Assembly (NCBI RefSeq): GCF_017745275.1
Contig: NZ_JAGHZS010000007.1
Span: 440,751 to 504,750 of the forward strand
DNA length: 64,000 bases
Direction: 5' to 3'
Source of the DNA: Chitinophaga sp.
Lineage (GTDB): Bacteria; Bacteroidota; Bacteroidia; Chitinophagales; Chitinophagaceae
The stretch's first letter is position 1. Each line of letters begins with the position of its first letter. Under the pieces are notes generated by a model, which was given only the letters and a program-made list of their open reading frames with translations, did not search any database and was not told where the DNA came from. Shown piece after piece: positions 25,194 to 33,427 of the stretch. The translations under genes and the position numbers were made by a program.

Positions 25194-25766
25194 TTATTTT
25201 TTCAAACTGGCTTGAATGGCTTTAGCGGAATCCAGGTGCGCTTTTAAAGTAGGTAAAGTATTACGTGCCCATGTTTTCAGGTCATCGTCCGTTACATTGT
25301 CGGATGCCTTTTCAAATTCGCTCACTACTTTTTCATGTCCATCTACCATCATATCGATGTAGTGTTTATCAAAGTCTTTCCCCGTTTTCTTCGCCATGTC
25401 GTCCATGTGTTTTTTATCTTCTGTTGATAATTCTGCAGGAAGTGTGATGTTCTTCTTTTGAGCCAATGCTTTTAGTTCATCGCCTGCTTTGGTGTGATCA
25501 TTTACCATCATGGTGGCAAAAGATTTCACTTGCGGATTTTGTGCTTTCTCCTGCGCCAATTTTCCGGCTTCCACTTCATGCATACCGGCATTGGCCGCAT
25601 CCACTGCAAATTGCGATGATTTCTCATCTACTGGTTTTGTTGCCTGGTTAATGTCCTGAGCACTGTCTACCGGTTTTTCATTTTGTGGATTCCTCGCATT
25701 GTTGCCGCAGGATTGCGTCATCCAAACGGCTAAAAATGTTGCTGACAAGATTACTAACTTCTTCAT
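25194..25766 (-). CDS. DUF4142 lipoprotein
   Basis: A 190-residue protein from MKKLVILSAT; the longer frame from 25907 includes an implausible extension. The signal ends in the lipobox VWMTQSC, so it is anchored as a lipoprotein. The mature part is a four-helix, ferritin-like DUF4142 domain (FAVDAANAGMHEVEAGKLAQ, then FATMMVNDHTKAGDELKALA). These proteins are common in Bacteroidota and linked to stress, but have no proven activity. It has its own terminator. Confidence 0.88.
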   Translation of the reverse strand: MKKLVILSATFLAVWMTQSCGNNARNPQNEKPVDSAQDINQATKPVDEKSSQFAVDAANAGMHEVEAGKLAQEKAQNPQVKSFATMMVNDHTKAGDELKALAQKKNITLPAELSTEDKKHMDDMAKKTGKDFDKHYIDMMVDGHEKVVSEFEKASDNVTDDDLKTWARNTLPTLKAHLDSAKAIQASLKK

Positions 25767-25945
25767 TGTGTATTGTTTTGGGTTGGTAATACGTGTGTCT
25801 GTTTTATACCAACCAACTTTGCAAAAACGGTACCCGGAAAAAAGCAGGCTCACGGAAACACAATACCAGACTGACATACAAAGAAGCCACGCAACATTAG
25901 CGAACACAAAATATTGTAGATGGTTTTCCCCACAGCGCGAAAAAA

Positions 25946-25992
25946 AACTGGTGACGCCGCTTGCATTTTACTGCAAGCGACGTCACCAGTTT
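25946..25992 (-). terminator. Terminator of the zinc-ribbon/SPFH unit
   Basis: Strong stem (AACTGGTGACG-CCGCTTGCA against TGCAAGCG-ACGTCACCAGTT) with a TTTTAC loop and one bulge. On the minus strand it is followed by eight T residues. It lies 16 bases beyond the zinc-ribbon gene stop. Confidence 0.9.
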
Positions 25993-26007
25993 ATCTGAAA
26001 AAAATAA

Positions 26008-27132
26008 TTATTTGGATTGCGACAACGAATAGATCACCACGATAACAAGAATAATTATCAGTATTAATCCTGCAATCTTGATCCAGCTATATGGCCGATC
26101 TCCGGTTACTTCACCGGTGCAGGCATTCACCACAAAATGATATAGTTTGCCATTATAGCGATAAGCACTGATCCAAACAGGGAGTAACAGGTATTTCAAG
26201 CCCAGGTTATTGTATTCCACATCATAGCTATCAATGCTTTGTTCATCTCCCCCAATATCATCCCTGATTTCATCGCAAATAACGGGATCCATTCTTCTCT
26301 TGGCCACTACCAGGGCTTGTTCCGCATTAGTCTGATAAATTTCAGCACGGAAACCACTCAGGTAGCGTCCATCATATTTCTTCAACTGATCCAGCAACCA
26401 CGGTTCCAGGATTTCCGCCATTTTTAGTGGCAGCGAAGGACTGGCTGATACCAATACATCCCGGAAGCTGTTATTTACCCTCCCTGAAGTTGGATACCAT
26501 GCGGTATGTCTCACTTGCCTGGTACGGGTTTCAGTTCTTCCGTTTACTTCTTCTGTATAGGTTTCTGTGGTGTAATAATATTCGCCGCGTTGCCCGGAAT
26601 ATTCGGTATAAGTATCCGTATCATAGCTCCAGTGCGGAATATATACGCCCTTTAATTGCTGCGAGGAGCCGTCTTTTACTTTCTTAACCATGTCTGATGG
26701 TGCAAACCAGAGTTTGCTCATCCAGGTTCTGAAATATTGCACGGCCTCACTGTCTTTCACCACGAAGGGCAGCACATAATGCGGCTGAAGAATGGCGGTT
26801 GTTTGAGCGGTATCTACTACCAGCGGAGACGCACAGAATGGACAGGAATCGGCTGTTACATTGGGCAGCATGGTAGTGGATGCACCGCAGCCGGTACACT
26901 TTACCACTACTGCCTCCTGCGTTGTTTCAGTATGATTTTTTTGTTCTGCAATAAATTGCGCATAGTCTACCGGCTGAATGGATGCTGGTAGTGTGGCTTC
27001 TTCTATCTGATTTACTGTGCCACAATATTCACATTTCAGGCTGTTGGTTCCTGGGGCATAGTGCAGTATGGCTCCGCAGTTCTGGCATTTTAGTGAATTG
27101 ACCGTCTCACTTGTTTTCTCCTCAAATGACAT
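26008..27132 (-). CDS. Zinc-ribbon membrane protein (YdjG-like)
   Basis: A 374-residue protein with two N-terminal zinc ribbons, CQNCG...CEYCG (from residue about 15) and CTGCG...CPFC (about residues 80-103). A middle region with paired YTEYSGQRGEYYYTTETYTE strands follows, then one C-terminal transmembrane helix (IAGLILIIILVIVVIYSL). It is often labelled TFIIB-type zinc-ribbon protein. It follows the SPFH gene by 75 bases on the same strand. In Bacillus a zinc-ribbon protein (YdjG) and an SPFH protein (YdjI) work together in PspA membrane stress control. A similar role here is inference; no PspA gene is present. Confidence 0.82.
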   Translation of the reverse strand: MSFEEKTSETVNSLKCQNCGAILHYAPGTNSLKCEYCGTVNQIEEATLPASIQPVDYAQFIAEQKNHTETTQEAVVVKCTGCGASTTMLPNVTADSCPFCASPLVVDTAQTTAILQPHYVLPFVVKDSEAVQYFRTWMSKLWFAPSDMVKKVKDGSSQQLKGVYIPHWSYDTDTYTEYSGQRGEYYYTTETYTEEVNGRTETRTRQVRHTAWYPTSGRVNNSFRDVLVSASPSLPLKMAEILEPWLLDQLKKYDGRYLSGFRAEIYQTNAEQALVVAKRRMDPVICDEIRDDIGGDEQSIDSYDVEYNNLGLKYLLLPVWISAYRYNGKLYHFVVNACTGEVTGDRPYSWIKIAGLILIIILVIVVIYSLSQSK

Positions 27133-27146
27133 AGGAATATTTTGGG

Positions 27147-27198
27147 AGCGGCTGTAACCATGGCCAGTAGGCTTTTTATGACATTGGCTACAGCCGCT
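27147..27198. repeat. Inverted repeat between the SPFH and zinc-ribbon genes
   Basis: 10-bp perfect ends (AGCGGCTGTA / TACAGCCGCT) plus a further partly paired inner part. A T-run follows on the plus strand only, the opposite direction to both genes. On the transcribed strand it would be an intercistronic hairpin that could set the ratio of the two products. Confidence 0.6.
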
Positions 27199-27207
27199 TT
27201 TTTAGTT

Positions 27208-28317
27208 TTATGGTAATGGTGGTGGCACGGTAGCTAATACCGGGGCCAGTTCTGGAACGGTACCTGCGGCAGACCAGGCGGCCATACCGGTTTTCCATAC
27301 CAGTGTTTGTGCATTCAGATTACCTGCAGCAGCAAGTTGGCGCAGTTGATCCTGGTCAAAAGGACCGCTTTGTTTTCCGTCTACAGCCACATAGAAAGGA
27401 GCGGCGGTCGGCAAAGGAGGTGGTGCGCCACCGCCTGCGTTAGGCTGCTGATTATTGTTTTGGAAGATGTTACCTACCTGTCCCATCATTGCTGCGCCCA
27501 TGCCGGCACCTAATCCTGCTGCAGCAAGTCCGCCGCCGGAAGGATTTTCGGCTGCCTTTTCCATGGCATTGGCGGCCTGGAACTGGGAATATGCTCCCAG
27601 GTTGCCCACGATGCCAATGCTGCTGCGCTTATCCAGTGCAGCTTCCACTTCAGGCGGCAACGAAATATTTTCTATGAGGAATTTGGTCAGTTCCAATCCC
27701 AGTTCATTGAACTCTGATCCAATTTTACCGGTAATCTGGGTGGATACTTCTTCATAGTTGGCAGCCAGGTCCAGTACAGGAATTTTGGCTTCTGCAATGG
27801 CTTCCATACCGCGGGATACCGCCAGGTTGCGCAGTTGCTCGTTAATGCCTTCTACCGTGAACTCCGGGTTGGTAGCGGCTACTTCTTTCAGGAAGGAACC
27901 GGCATCCTTTACGCGGAATGCGTAGCTACCAAAAGCGCGAAGGCGCAATGGTCCAAATTCCGCATCACGGAGCATCACCGGGTTCTTCGTTCCCCATTTC
28001 TGGTTAGTGAACTGCCGCATGCTCACAAAGAACACATCAGCTTTAAAAGGGCTGTTGAAGCCATATTTCCATCCCTGTAATGTACTCAGTACAGGCATAT
28101 TTTGTGTAGTCAGTGTGTACATGCCGGGTTGAAATACATCGGCAATCTTACCTTCATTCATAAAAACAGCCACCTGTGATTCACGCACAGTAAGCTTGGC
28201 ATTCATTTTTATTTCATTCTGGTAACGGGGAAACTTCCACACAATGGTGTCTGTGGACGGGTCTGTCCACTCAATAATGTCAATAAATTCGTTCCTGAGC
28301 TTATCAAAAATTCCCAT
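27208..28317 (-). CDS. SPFH-domain protein with GYF_2 domain (YdjI-like)
   Basis: A 369-residue protein. Residues about 1-250 form an SPFH/band-7-like domain of the kind labelled virion core protein: KLTVRESQVAVFMNEGKIAD, then long helices up to ALDKRSSIGIVG. A glycine/alanine-rich linker (GGGLAAAGLGAGMGAAMMGQ) leads to a C-terminal GYF_2 domain (FYVAVDGKQSGPFDQDQLRQ). SPFH proteins build membrane-bound oligomeric rings or cages. It is the first gene of a two-gene unit with the zinc-ribbon protein. Confidence 0.88.
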   Translation of the reverse strand: MGIFDKLRNEFIDIIEWTDPSTDTIVWKFPRYQNEIKMNAKLTVRESQVAVFMNEGKIADVFQPGMYTLTTQNMPVLSTLQGWKYGFNSPFKADVFFVSMRQFTNQKWGTKNPVMLRDAEFGPLRLRAFGSYAFRVKDAGSFLKEVAATNPEFTVEGINEQLRNLAVSRGMEAIAEAKIPVLDLAANYEEVSTQITGKIGSEFNELGLELTKFLIENISLPPEVEAALDKRSSIGIVGNLGAYSQFQAANAMEKAAENPSGGGLAAAGLGAGMGAAMMGQVGNIFQNNNQQPNAGGGAPPPLPTAAPFYVAVDGKQSGPFDQDQLRQLAAAGNLNAQTLVWKTGMAAWSAAGTVPELAPVLATVPPPLP

Positions 28318-28399
28318 AGTAACAGGTTTTATACGCTGCCAATTTAAAGAATTATTTACTTGAAAAGCTATATCCGGATAGTTATAATTTCGCCAAACT

Positions 28400-29245
28400 T
28401 TATTTCACGGCCACTTTTAGCCATTTTTCCAGGAGTCCGGGCCAGGCATCTGCAGCAGGGTTTCCCGGGCGTAATCCGTACCCATGGCCTCCTTTCGGAT
28501 AAAAATGTAATTCCACCGCAGCTTTGGCGTCTCGCAGGGCACCCGCCATTACCAGGGCGCTGTTGCCAAAAAAATCATCCGCAGTGCCGAAAATGAACAT
28601 GGGAGGCGTTTGACTGGTTGGCTTTAGTTCCGGTGTCAACGTCCGGTTACTTCCGTTATCAAGATAAGCAGGATATATCAGCACTCCGAAAGCAGGACGG
28701 GCAGAGAGGCTATCAGCTTTATCGAATGGCGTATAGGTTTGAACGTTATATAGCGTAGCTGCTCTTGCGGTCAGGCTACCACCGGCTGAAAAACCAAGCA
28801 TGCCAATCTTATCAGGTTGTACATTCCATTCGGCGGCGCGACTGCGCACCACACGCATAGCACGTTGGGCATCCTGTAAAGCACCGGCTTCTTTTTTAGG
28901 TACACGATATTGAAGTACAAAAGCGGTATAGCCGAGTTTATTAAACCAGGCAGCTATTTCGTATCCTTCCAGGTTAATCGCCAGGATGCTATAGCCTCCA
29001 CCGGGACAAATCACTACACCCATGCCGTTGTTATTGGCGGCTGGTGCCGGAAATACTTCCAGCAGCGGATCGGTAACATCTGTTAAACGTGTGATATTAT
29101 TACTTCCATCAGGCGTTACTTTGGCCGCCTGTTTCGCCGCAGGTTCTTCCGGCACGGTACCTGGCCACAGGTGAATGGTTTGTTGCTGGGCACTAATAGC
29201 GGTAGTCATTCCTATCATTGTAAGTAAAATACAAAGTTGTTTCAT
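28400..29245 (-). CDS. Secreted alpha/beta hydrolase, acetyl-esterase like
   Basis: A 281-residue hydrolase with signal peptide (MKQLCILLTMIGMTTAISAQ). HLWPGTVPEEPAAK is the usual opening of Bacteroidota xylan or acetyl esterases. The oxyanion loop is CPGGGYSILA, the nucleophile elbow GFSAG, the acid lies in FGTADDFF and the histidine in GGHGYGLRPG. A paralogue is encoded at 58010-58945. It probably removes acetyl groups from plant polysaccharides in the periplasm; the exact substrate is not known. Confidence 0.87.
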   Translation of the reverse strand: MKQLCILLTMIGMTTAISAQQQTIHLWPGTVPEEPAAKQAAKVTPDGSNNITRLTDVTDPLLEVFPAPAANNNGMGVVICPGGGYSILAINLEGYEIAAWFNKLGYTAFVLQYRVPKKEAGALQDAQRAMRVVRSRAAEWNVQPDKIGMLGFSAGGSLTARAATLYNVQTYTPFDKADSLSARPAFGVLIYPAYLDNGSNRTLTPELKPTSQTPPMFIFGTADDFFGNSALVMAGALRDAKAAVELHFYPKGGHGYGLRPGNPAADAWPGLLEKWLKVAVK

Positions 29246-29302
29246 TAATGGAATTTAGTGTTAAAAAGACAAATATAATAAATACAATGGGCAGATACAA
29301 GG

Positions 29303-29432
29303 ACAGCTTCCTTAACAGGAAGCTGTGTTACTCGTCTGACCACCAGGCATACAGATCCCGGAGATATTCTTTGATAAACCGTTATTTATTGCTAACACTT
29401 AAAACGGGACAGCTCCCTGAAGAGGAAGCTGT
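29303..29432. repeat. Twin hairpins of related sequence
   Basis: Two short hairpins 106 bases apart share almost the same stem: ACAGCTTCCT-taac-AGGAAGCTGT (29303-29326) and ACAGCTCCCT-gaag-AGGAAGCTGT (29409-29432, one C-A mismatch). They lie in the 268-base gap between the esterase and a lipoprotein gene. No reading frame of a transposase is present. They could be the ends of a small hairpin-ended relic (IS200/RAYT-like); this is speculative. Confidence 0.5.
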
Positions 29433-29513
29433 GGCGCCAATATAACCAACAGGATATGCAGTACCTGAAGGTATCCTTGCTTATGAAATTGAGTGCTAAC
29501 CGTCTTAAATAAT

Positions 29514-30020
29514 TTATATCGCTTCTATTACTATTGTCAATGTCCGCACGGTATTGTCATCTGCCATTTTACCGGTGGCGGTAATGGTTACTTTGGTATC
29601 GCTGTTTTTTACGGATTTGAAAGTACCGGTGAAATCTTCCATGGTAAATCCTTCCAGGGTACCGTCATCCTTTAATTTCCACGTATAGGTTCTGGTTTGG
29701 TTGGTACCAGGACATTTGTCGGCGCCCTCATCTTCCACTGCCGAACCATCTGCTTTAAAAATGGTGAAATTATCTTTTACACAAGCCGGCATGATGGCGT
29801 ATAAATCGGTTATGGTACCACCCTGGCCATCATCAAAACCCGGGGTGACTGTCATTGCTTTTGTCTGCCATTTTTTGCCAACGAGGTAAGAGGTGGTTAT
29901 ACCGCCATCAGGCTTATTCTCATCTTTGTGTTTTCTGCATTGCGTAAAAAACAGCACGCTCATCATGGCAACAAGGAATAAAGGGGCATCACCCACAAAA
30001 CGCTTAAATACTTTTTTCAT
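29514..30020 (-). CDS. Lipocalin-like lipoprotein
   Basis: A 168-residue protein with a signal peptide and lipobox-like VLFFTQC. The mature part (GKKWQTKAMTVTPGFDDG, then YTWKLKDDGTLEGFTMEDF and VTITATGKM) has the strand pattern of the lipocalin-like (DUF4923/5004 type) lipoproteins of Bacteroidota. It is a single minus-strand gene. Function unknown. Confidence 0.68.
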   Translation of the reverse strand: MKKVFKRFVGDAPLFLVAMMSVLFFTQCRKHKDENKPDGGITTSYLVGKKWQTKAMTVTPGFDDGQGGTITDLYAIMPACVKDNFTIFKADGSAVEDEGADKCPGTNQTRTYTWKLKDDGTLEGFTMEDFTGTFKSVKNSDTKVTITATGKMADDNTVRTLTIVIEAI

Positions 30021-30181
30021 ACTTTAAAATTAATGTGAAACAAAAGGGGTTAATGAGTGCAAAGCTATTATGCTGCAGGGTTTCACATCTCAGTAGAAGT
30101 ACTTAATCTAAAAATTAGGTAGTGGTTGGGAGGAGGATATTTTACACCACGCCGGGGCGACGTGGTGCAAAAATAGGAATA

Positions 30182-30946
30182 TTATTTTACGCATTGCTGC
30201 CAGGCTTCCGCCATTAGTTGAGCACCGGCCACACTGGGATGTACACCGTCTCCAGTCCAGTATGCTCCAGGCGCCGACTGCAGCGCTTTATCAAAAATGG
30301 ATTGATATGGAATGAAAGTGGCCTCGTATTTATCTGCGATAGCGCGTGCTGCTGCACGATATTCGTCAAATGCAGGATACCACTTATCATCCACCGACTT
30401 TACATCCCTCACTGCAAAAGGCTCCCCGATAATCAGTTGTACATCCGGCAAAGCGGCCCTGGTACGAGACAGCAGCTTATCGTAATCATCCCTGTAAGTT
30501 TGGATAGTGCCTTTGTAATTGTTATTCAGTGTATGCCAGTAATCGTTCACGCCCACCAGGATACTGAGTACATCCGGCTTGATAGCCAGACAATCTACAT
30601 CCCAGCGGTCGGCCAACTGAAATACTTTGTTACCACTGATGCCTTTGTTATAAATCTTCAGGTGCTTACCGGCATGTTTGAGTAACAGTCCTGATGCCGC
30701 CATCAATGCATAGCCACTACCCAACGCAGCGCTGCTATTGGCTTCCTCATGGTCTCTTTTACGACCGGCATCGGTGATGGAATCGCCCTGGAACAATACG
30801 ATACCTTCTTTTTTGAGTGTTATCTTTTTTGTTTTTTCTGCAGCAACAGCGGCGGATACAATACCAGGAATACTGATGGCAGCAAGGCTTCCCAGCGATA
30901 CATTCCTGAGAAAGTTACGACGGTTAGATGAATTCATAACGGGCAT
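30182..30946 (-). CDS. Tat-exported SGNH/GDSL hydrolase
   Basis: A 254-residue esterase of the SGNH group. The N-terminus NRRNFLRNVSLGSLAAISIP has the twin-arginine signal. Block I is LFQGDSITDAGR (catalytic serine), block III is GVNDYW, and block V is DGVHPS with the Asp-x-x-His pair. Substrates in this family are acetylated sugars or lipids. The neighbours suggest periplasmic polysaccharide de-esterification, but no direct partner is adjacent. Confidence 0.9.
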   Translation of the reverse strand: MPVMNSSNRRNFLRNVSLGSLAAISIPGIVSAAVAAEKTKKITLKKEGIVLFQGDSITDAGRKRDHEEANSSAALGSGYALMAASGLLLKHAGKHLKIYNKGISGNKVFQLADRWDVDCLAIKPDVLSILVGVNDYWHTLNNNYKGTIQTYRDDYDKLLSRTRAALPDVQLIIGEPFAVRDVKSVDDKWYPAFDEYRAAARAIADKYEATFIPYQSIFDKALQSAPGAYWTGDGVHPSVAGAQLMAEAWQQCVK

Positions 30947-31014
30947 GGATTAAGTGACGATGACGGTATACTCCGTAATCAGGCGCTTAAACTATAAAAA
31001 AGATTTCACATTTT

Positions 31015-32373
31015 TCAGACAAAAGCGCTAAACCCGGTGATGGCCCTTCCCACAATCAGGGAATTGATTTCTTTCGTGCCTTCGTAAGAATAAATAGCTT
31101 CTGCATCGGCAACAAAACGCGCTACGTTATATTCCAGCAGGATGCCGTTGCCTCCCATCACTTCACGGGCGCGGCTTACCACATCACGGGTACGCAGGGT
31201 ACAAAACACTTTAGCCAGTGAGGCATGTTCATCCTTTAACTGGCCGGCATCCTGTATTTCGGACAACCTGTATACCATGGTTTGCATGGCTGTCAGGTTG
31301 GATAACATTTCTACCAGGTGTCCCTGTATTAACTGGAAGGAAGCGATCGGTTTGCCAAATTGCTCACGGGTACGGGTATACGCCAGCGCGTTTTCATATG
31401 CTCCGCGGGCGCAGCCTACGGCTTCCCAGGCAACACCTGCCCGCGTCATTTGCAGTACTTTTGCGGTATCCCTAAAGGAGTTGGCATTTTGCAAACGGTC
31501 AGTCTCTGCAATGTGACAATCGGTTAAGGTAATCAGCCCGTTTTGTACAATGCGCAGGGCCATTTTATCATGGATCTTTTCCACACTGAAGCCAGGCGTA
31601 TCTTTTCTCAGCAGGAAACCTTTCACCTGGTTATCATCCACATCCCGGGCCCATATTACGATCACGTCAGCAAAGGTAGCATTGCCTATCCATTTCTTCT
31701 GGCCATTTAATACCCAGGTATCCCCTGTACGTTTAGCCGTGGTTGTTAGTCCGCCGGCAGTACCGGAGCCTACTTCTGGTTCGGTTAAGCCAAATGCGCC
31801 AATAAGGTTTAGCTGCTGCATGCCCGGTAACCATTCCTGCTTCTGTGCTTCCGATCCCAGCATATAAATAGATCCCATGGCCAGTCCGCTTTGCACGCCA
31901 AAGAAAGTGGCAATAGAAGCGTCTACCCTGGCCATTTCCATGGCAATAATCCCCTCCATCAGAAACGAGCGGTTAGGACAGCCGTAGCCTTCATAAGTAA
32001 CGCCACAAATATTGAGTTCCCTGAACTTCGAAATGATTTCAAACGGGAAAGTGGCTTTTAGCCAGTGCTCATTTACCAGCGGTTGTATTTCCTTTTCCAT
32101 GAATGCCCGCACTTTCAACTGCAGCGCCCGGTCGTCTGCATTGAGCTTGCTGCCGAGGTCGTAAAAGTCGCCCTCAATCGGAGGCAGTGCTTTTTTGGCA
32201 CCACGACTGGTCAGCATTTTCATCAGGCCATTCAGTTGGGTGTCGTCCATCTGTGCTACTGAGGCCATTACCCTGGGGAGGTCTACTTTTTCAGAGAGTT
32301 TGGCGAGCATATTGAAATCGATGCTCTTTAACAGGTGGTAGGCGTTTTTCAGTTTGGAAAAGGTTCCGGACAT
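31015..32373 (-). CDS. Acyl-CoA dehydrogenase, glutaryl-CoA dehydrogenase-like
   Basis: About 452 residues from MSGTFSKLKN; the 11 extra residues of the longer frame are unlikely. FGLTEPEVGSG and WVLNGQKKWIGNA are FAD/substrate motifs of the family. The catalytic glutamate is in SYEGTKEINSLIVGRAITGF, nearly the glutaryl-CoA dehydrogenase version (YEGTHDIHALILGRAITG). This points to glutaryl-CoA dehydrogenase or a close relative in lysine or aromatic breakdown. The flavin enzyme hands electrons to ETF. It is a single-gene unit. Confidence 0.88.
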   Translation of the reverse strand: MSGTFSKLKNAYHLLKSIDFNMLAKLSEKVDLPRVMASVAQMDDTQLNGLMKMLTSRGAKKALPPIEGDFYDLGSKLNADDRALQLKVRAFMEKEIQPLVNEHWLKATFPFEIISKFRELNICGVTYEGYGCPNRSFLMEGIIAMEMARVDASIATFFGVQSGLAMGSIYMLGSEAQKQEWLPGMQQLNLIGAFGLTEPEVGSGTAGGLTTTAKRTGDTWVLNGQKKWIGNATFADVIVIWARDVDDNQVKGFLLRKDTPGFSVEKIHDKMALRIVQNGLITLTDCHIAETDRLQNANSFRDTAKVLQMTRAGVAWEAVGCARGAYENALAYTRTREQFGKPIASFQLIQGHLVEMLSNLTAMQTMVYRLSEIQDAGQLKDEHASLAKVFCTLRTRDVVSRAREVMGGNGILLEYNVARFVADAEAIYSYEGTKEINSLIVGRAITGFSAFV

Positions 32374-32809
32374 ATTGCATGGTTTTGTATAAAAATACGG
32401 ATTCACACGGATTTTGTCTTTTCCCGGATTATGCTGATGCTACTGATTTTTTTGTTTTTGGCAGCGGTAAAAAGGAGATGGATTACCAGCCATTACAATA
32501 GATTGCAAAAGATACAACAACAATATCATGATTAGTTAAAATGATACCGGCATAAAAAAAGGGTTGCACAGAACAGCATGCAACCCCCTGGTTTTAAAAA
32601 CACAACTAAAAAAAGAGCATTGCTACAAAAATATATACATGGCTGTTATACCTGATGACGCAAAAAAAAGCTCATCCCCCTATCCTTCTTCAGAAAAAAA
32701 AATCTATAAAAAGGTGATAAATTACTACTGCTTAATTGGTTATTCTTTTCAAAAAGATAGTTACTTTCGCAAGGATCATTTCATATATATTAAAATATCG
32801 TGAAGGTTA
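32374..32809. other. 436-base intergenic region before the sigma factor gene
   Basis: A long AT-rich gap between divergent genes. It contains short CGGATT/CTGATT microrepeats (32398-32453), a minus-strand terminator-like hairpin (32561-32586), several A-runs, and a possible TACTTTCG promoter box (32762-32769) about 40 bases before the sigma start. A 79-codon frame at 32564-32803 does not look like protein. Confidence 0.55.
32561..32586 (-). terminator. Orphan minus-strand terminator-like hairpin
   Basis: 8-bp stem GGGTTGCA / TGCAACCC with a 10-base loop. On the minus strand it is followed by seven T residues. No minus-strand gene lies upstream of it, since the next genes to the right point the other way. 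It could end a small RNA or be a relic. Confidence 0.6.
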
Positions 32810-33370
32810 ATGCTTACATCACCTTCTTACCAGGCATATAAAGAATTATTTCATTCACAGTATAATGACTTATGTAACTATGCCTATAGTTTTCTGAAAG
32901 ACGATGCGGCTGCAGAAGATGTGGTACAGGAAACGTTTATCAGGCTCTGGGAAAAACATCAGAACCTGATCGGTATACCCAATATAAAAGCGTACCTTTT
33001 CAGGGCGGTGCGTAATAATTCTATTTCCGCATTACGCAAGCTGGGCACCGAAGAAGCAGGTAACAAAGGGTTTGAATGGATTAGTGACAGCATGGAGGAC
33101 CCGGATGCCAGGGAGATAGAAAATGCCAGGCCTTATTACGAGCAACTGATCTATGAGGCCGTTGCCAACTTACCGCCACAATGCCGTGAAGTATTTACCT
33201 GTTGCAGGATCAATGGGATGACTCACCAACAGGCAGCAACCAAACTTGGCCTTTCCGCCAAAACGGTCGAAAACTATATGGGCCGGGCACTTAAATTACT
33301 GCGGAAATACCTGTTGCAATATGGTTTACCAGTCAGTATTCTTTTTTTATTAAAAATATTGACGCCCTGA
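32810..33370 (+). CDS. ECF-type RNA polymerase sigma factor
   Basis: A 186-residue sigma-70 factor of the ECF group. Region 2 is NYAYSFLKDDAAAEDVVQET and FIRLWEK; region 4 is LPPQCREVFTCCRINGMTHQ with the helix-turn-helix KLGLSAKTVENYMGRALKLL. The FecR anti-sigma gene follows after 57 bases, then a TonB receptor with STN domain. This is the Fec-type arrangement in which ligand binding at the outer membrane is relayed through FecR to the sigma factor. Confidence 0.95.
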   Translation: MLTSPSYQAYKELFHSQYNDLCNYAYSFLKDDAAAEDVVQETFIRLWEKHQNLIGIPNIKAYLFRAVRNNSISALRKLGTEEAGNKGFEWISDSMEDPDAREIENARPYYEQLIYEAVANLPPQCREVFTCCRINGMTHQQAATKLGLSAKTVENYMGRALKLLRKYLLQYGLPVSILFLLKILTP

Positions 33371-33427
33371 TAGAGGGTTGTCACACTAACGAGCGTTATC
33401 TGATTAGAGCACACTGTAATGTAACTT

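Noticed and set aside
25767..25907. Upstream extension of the DUF4142 gene to 25907
   Set aside because: The extension carries no signal, and the lipoprotein signal begins exactly at the internal ATG at 25766.
29248..29445. 65-codon plus-strand open frame in a gap
   Set aside because: It spans most of the twin-hairpin region and has no protein-like pattern or promoter.
32564..32803. 79-codon plus-strand open frame before the sigma gene
   Set aside because: Lysine-rich random-looking sequence, starts inside the hairpin, no domain and no clear start signal.
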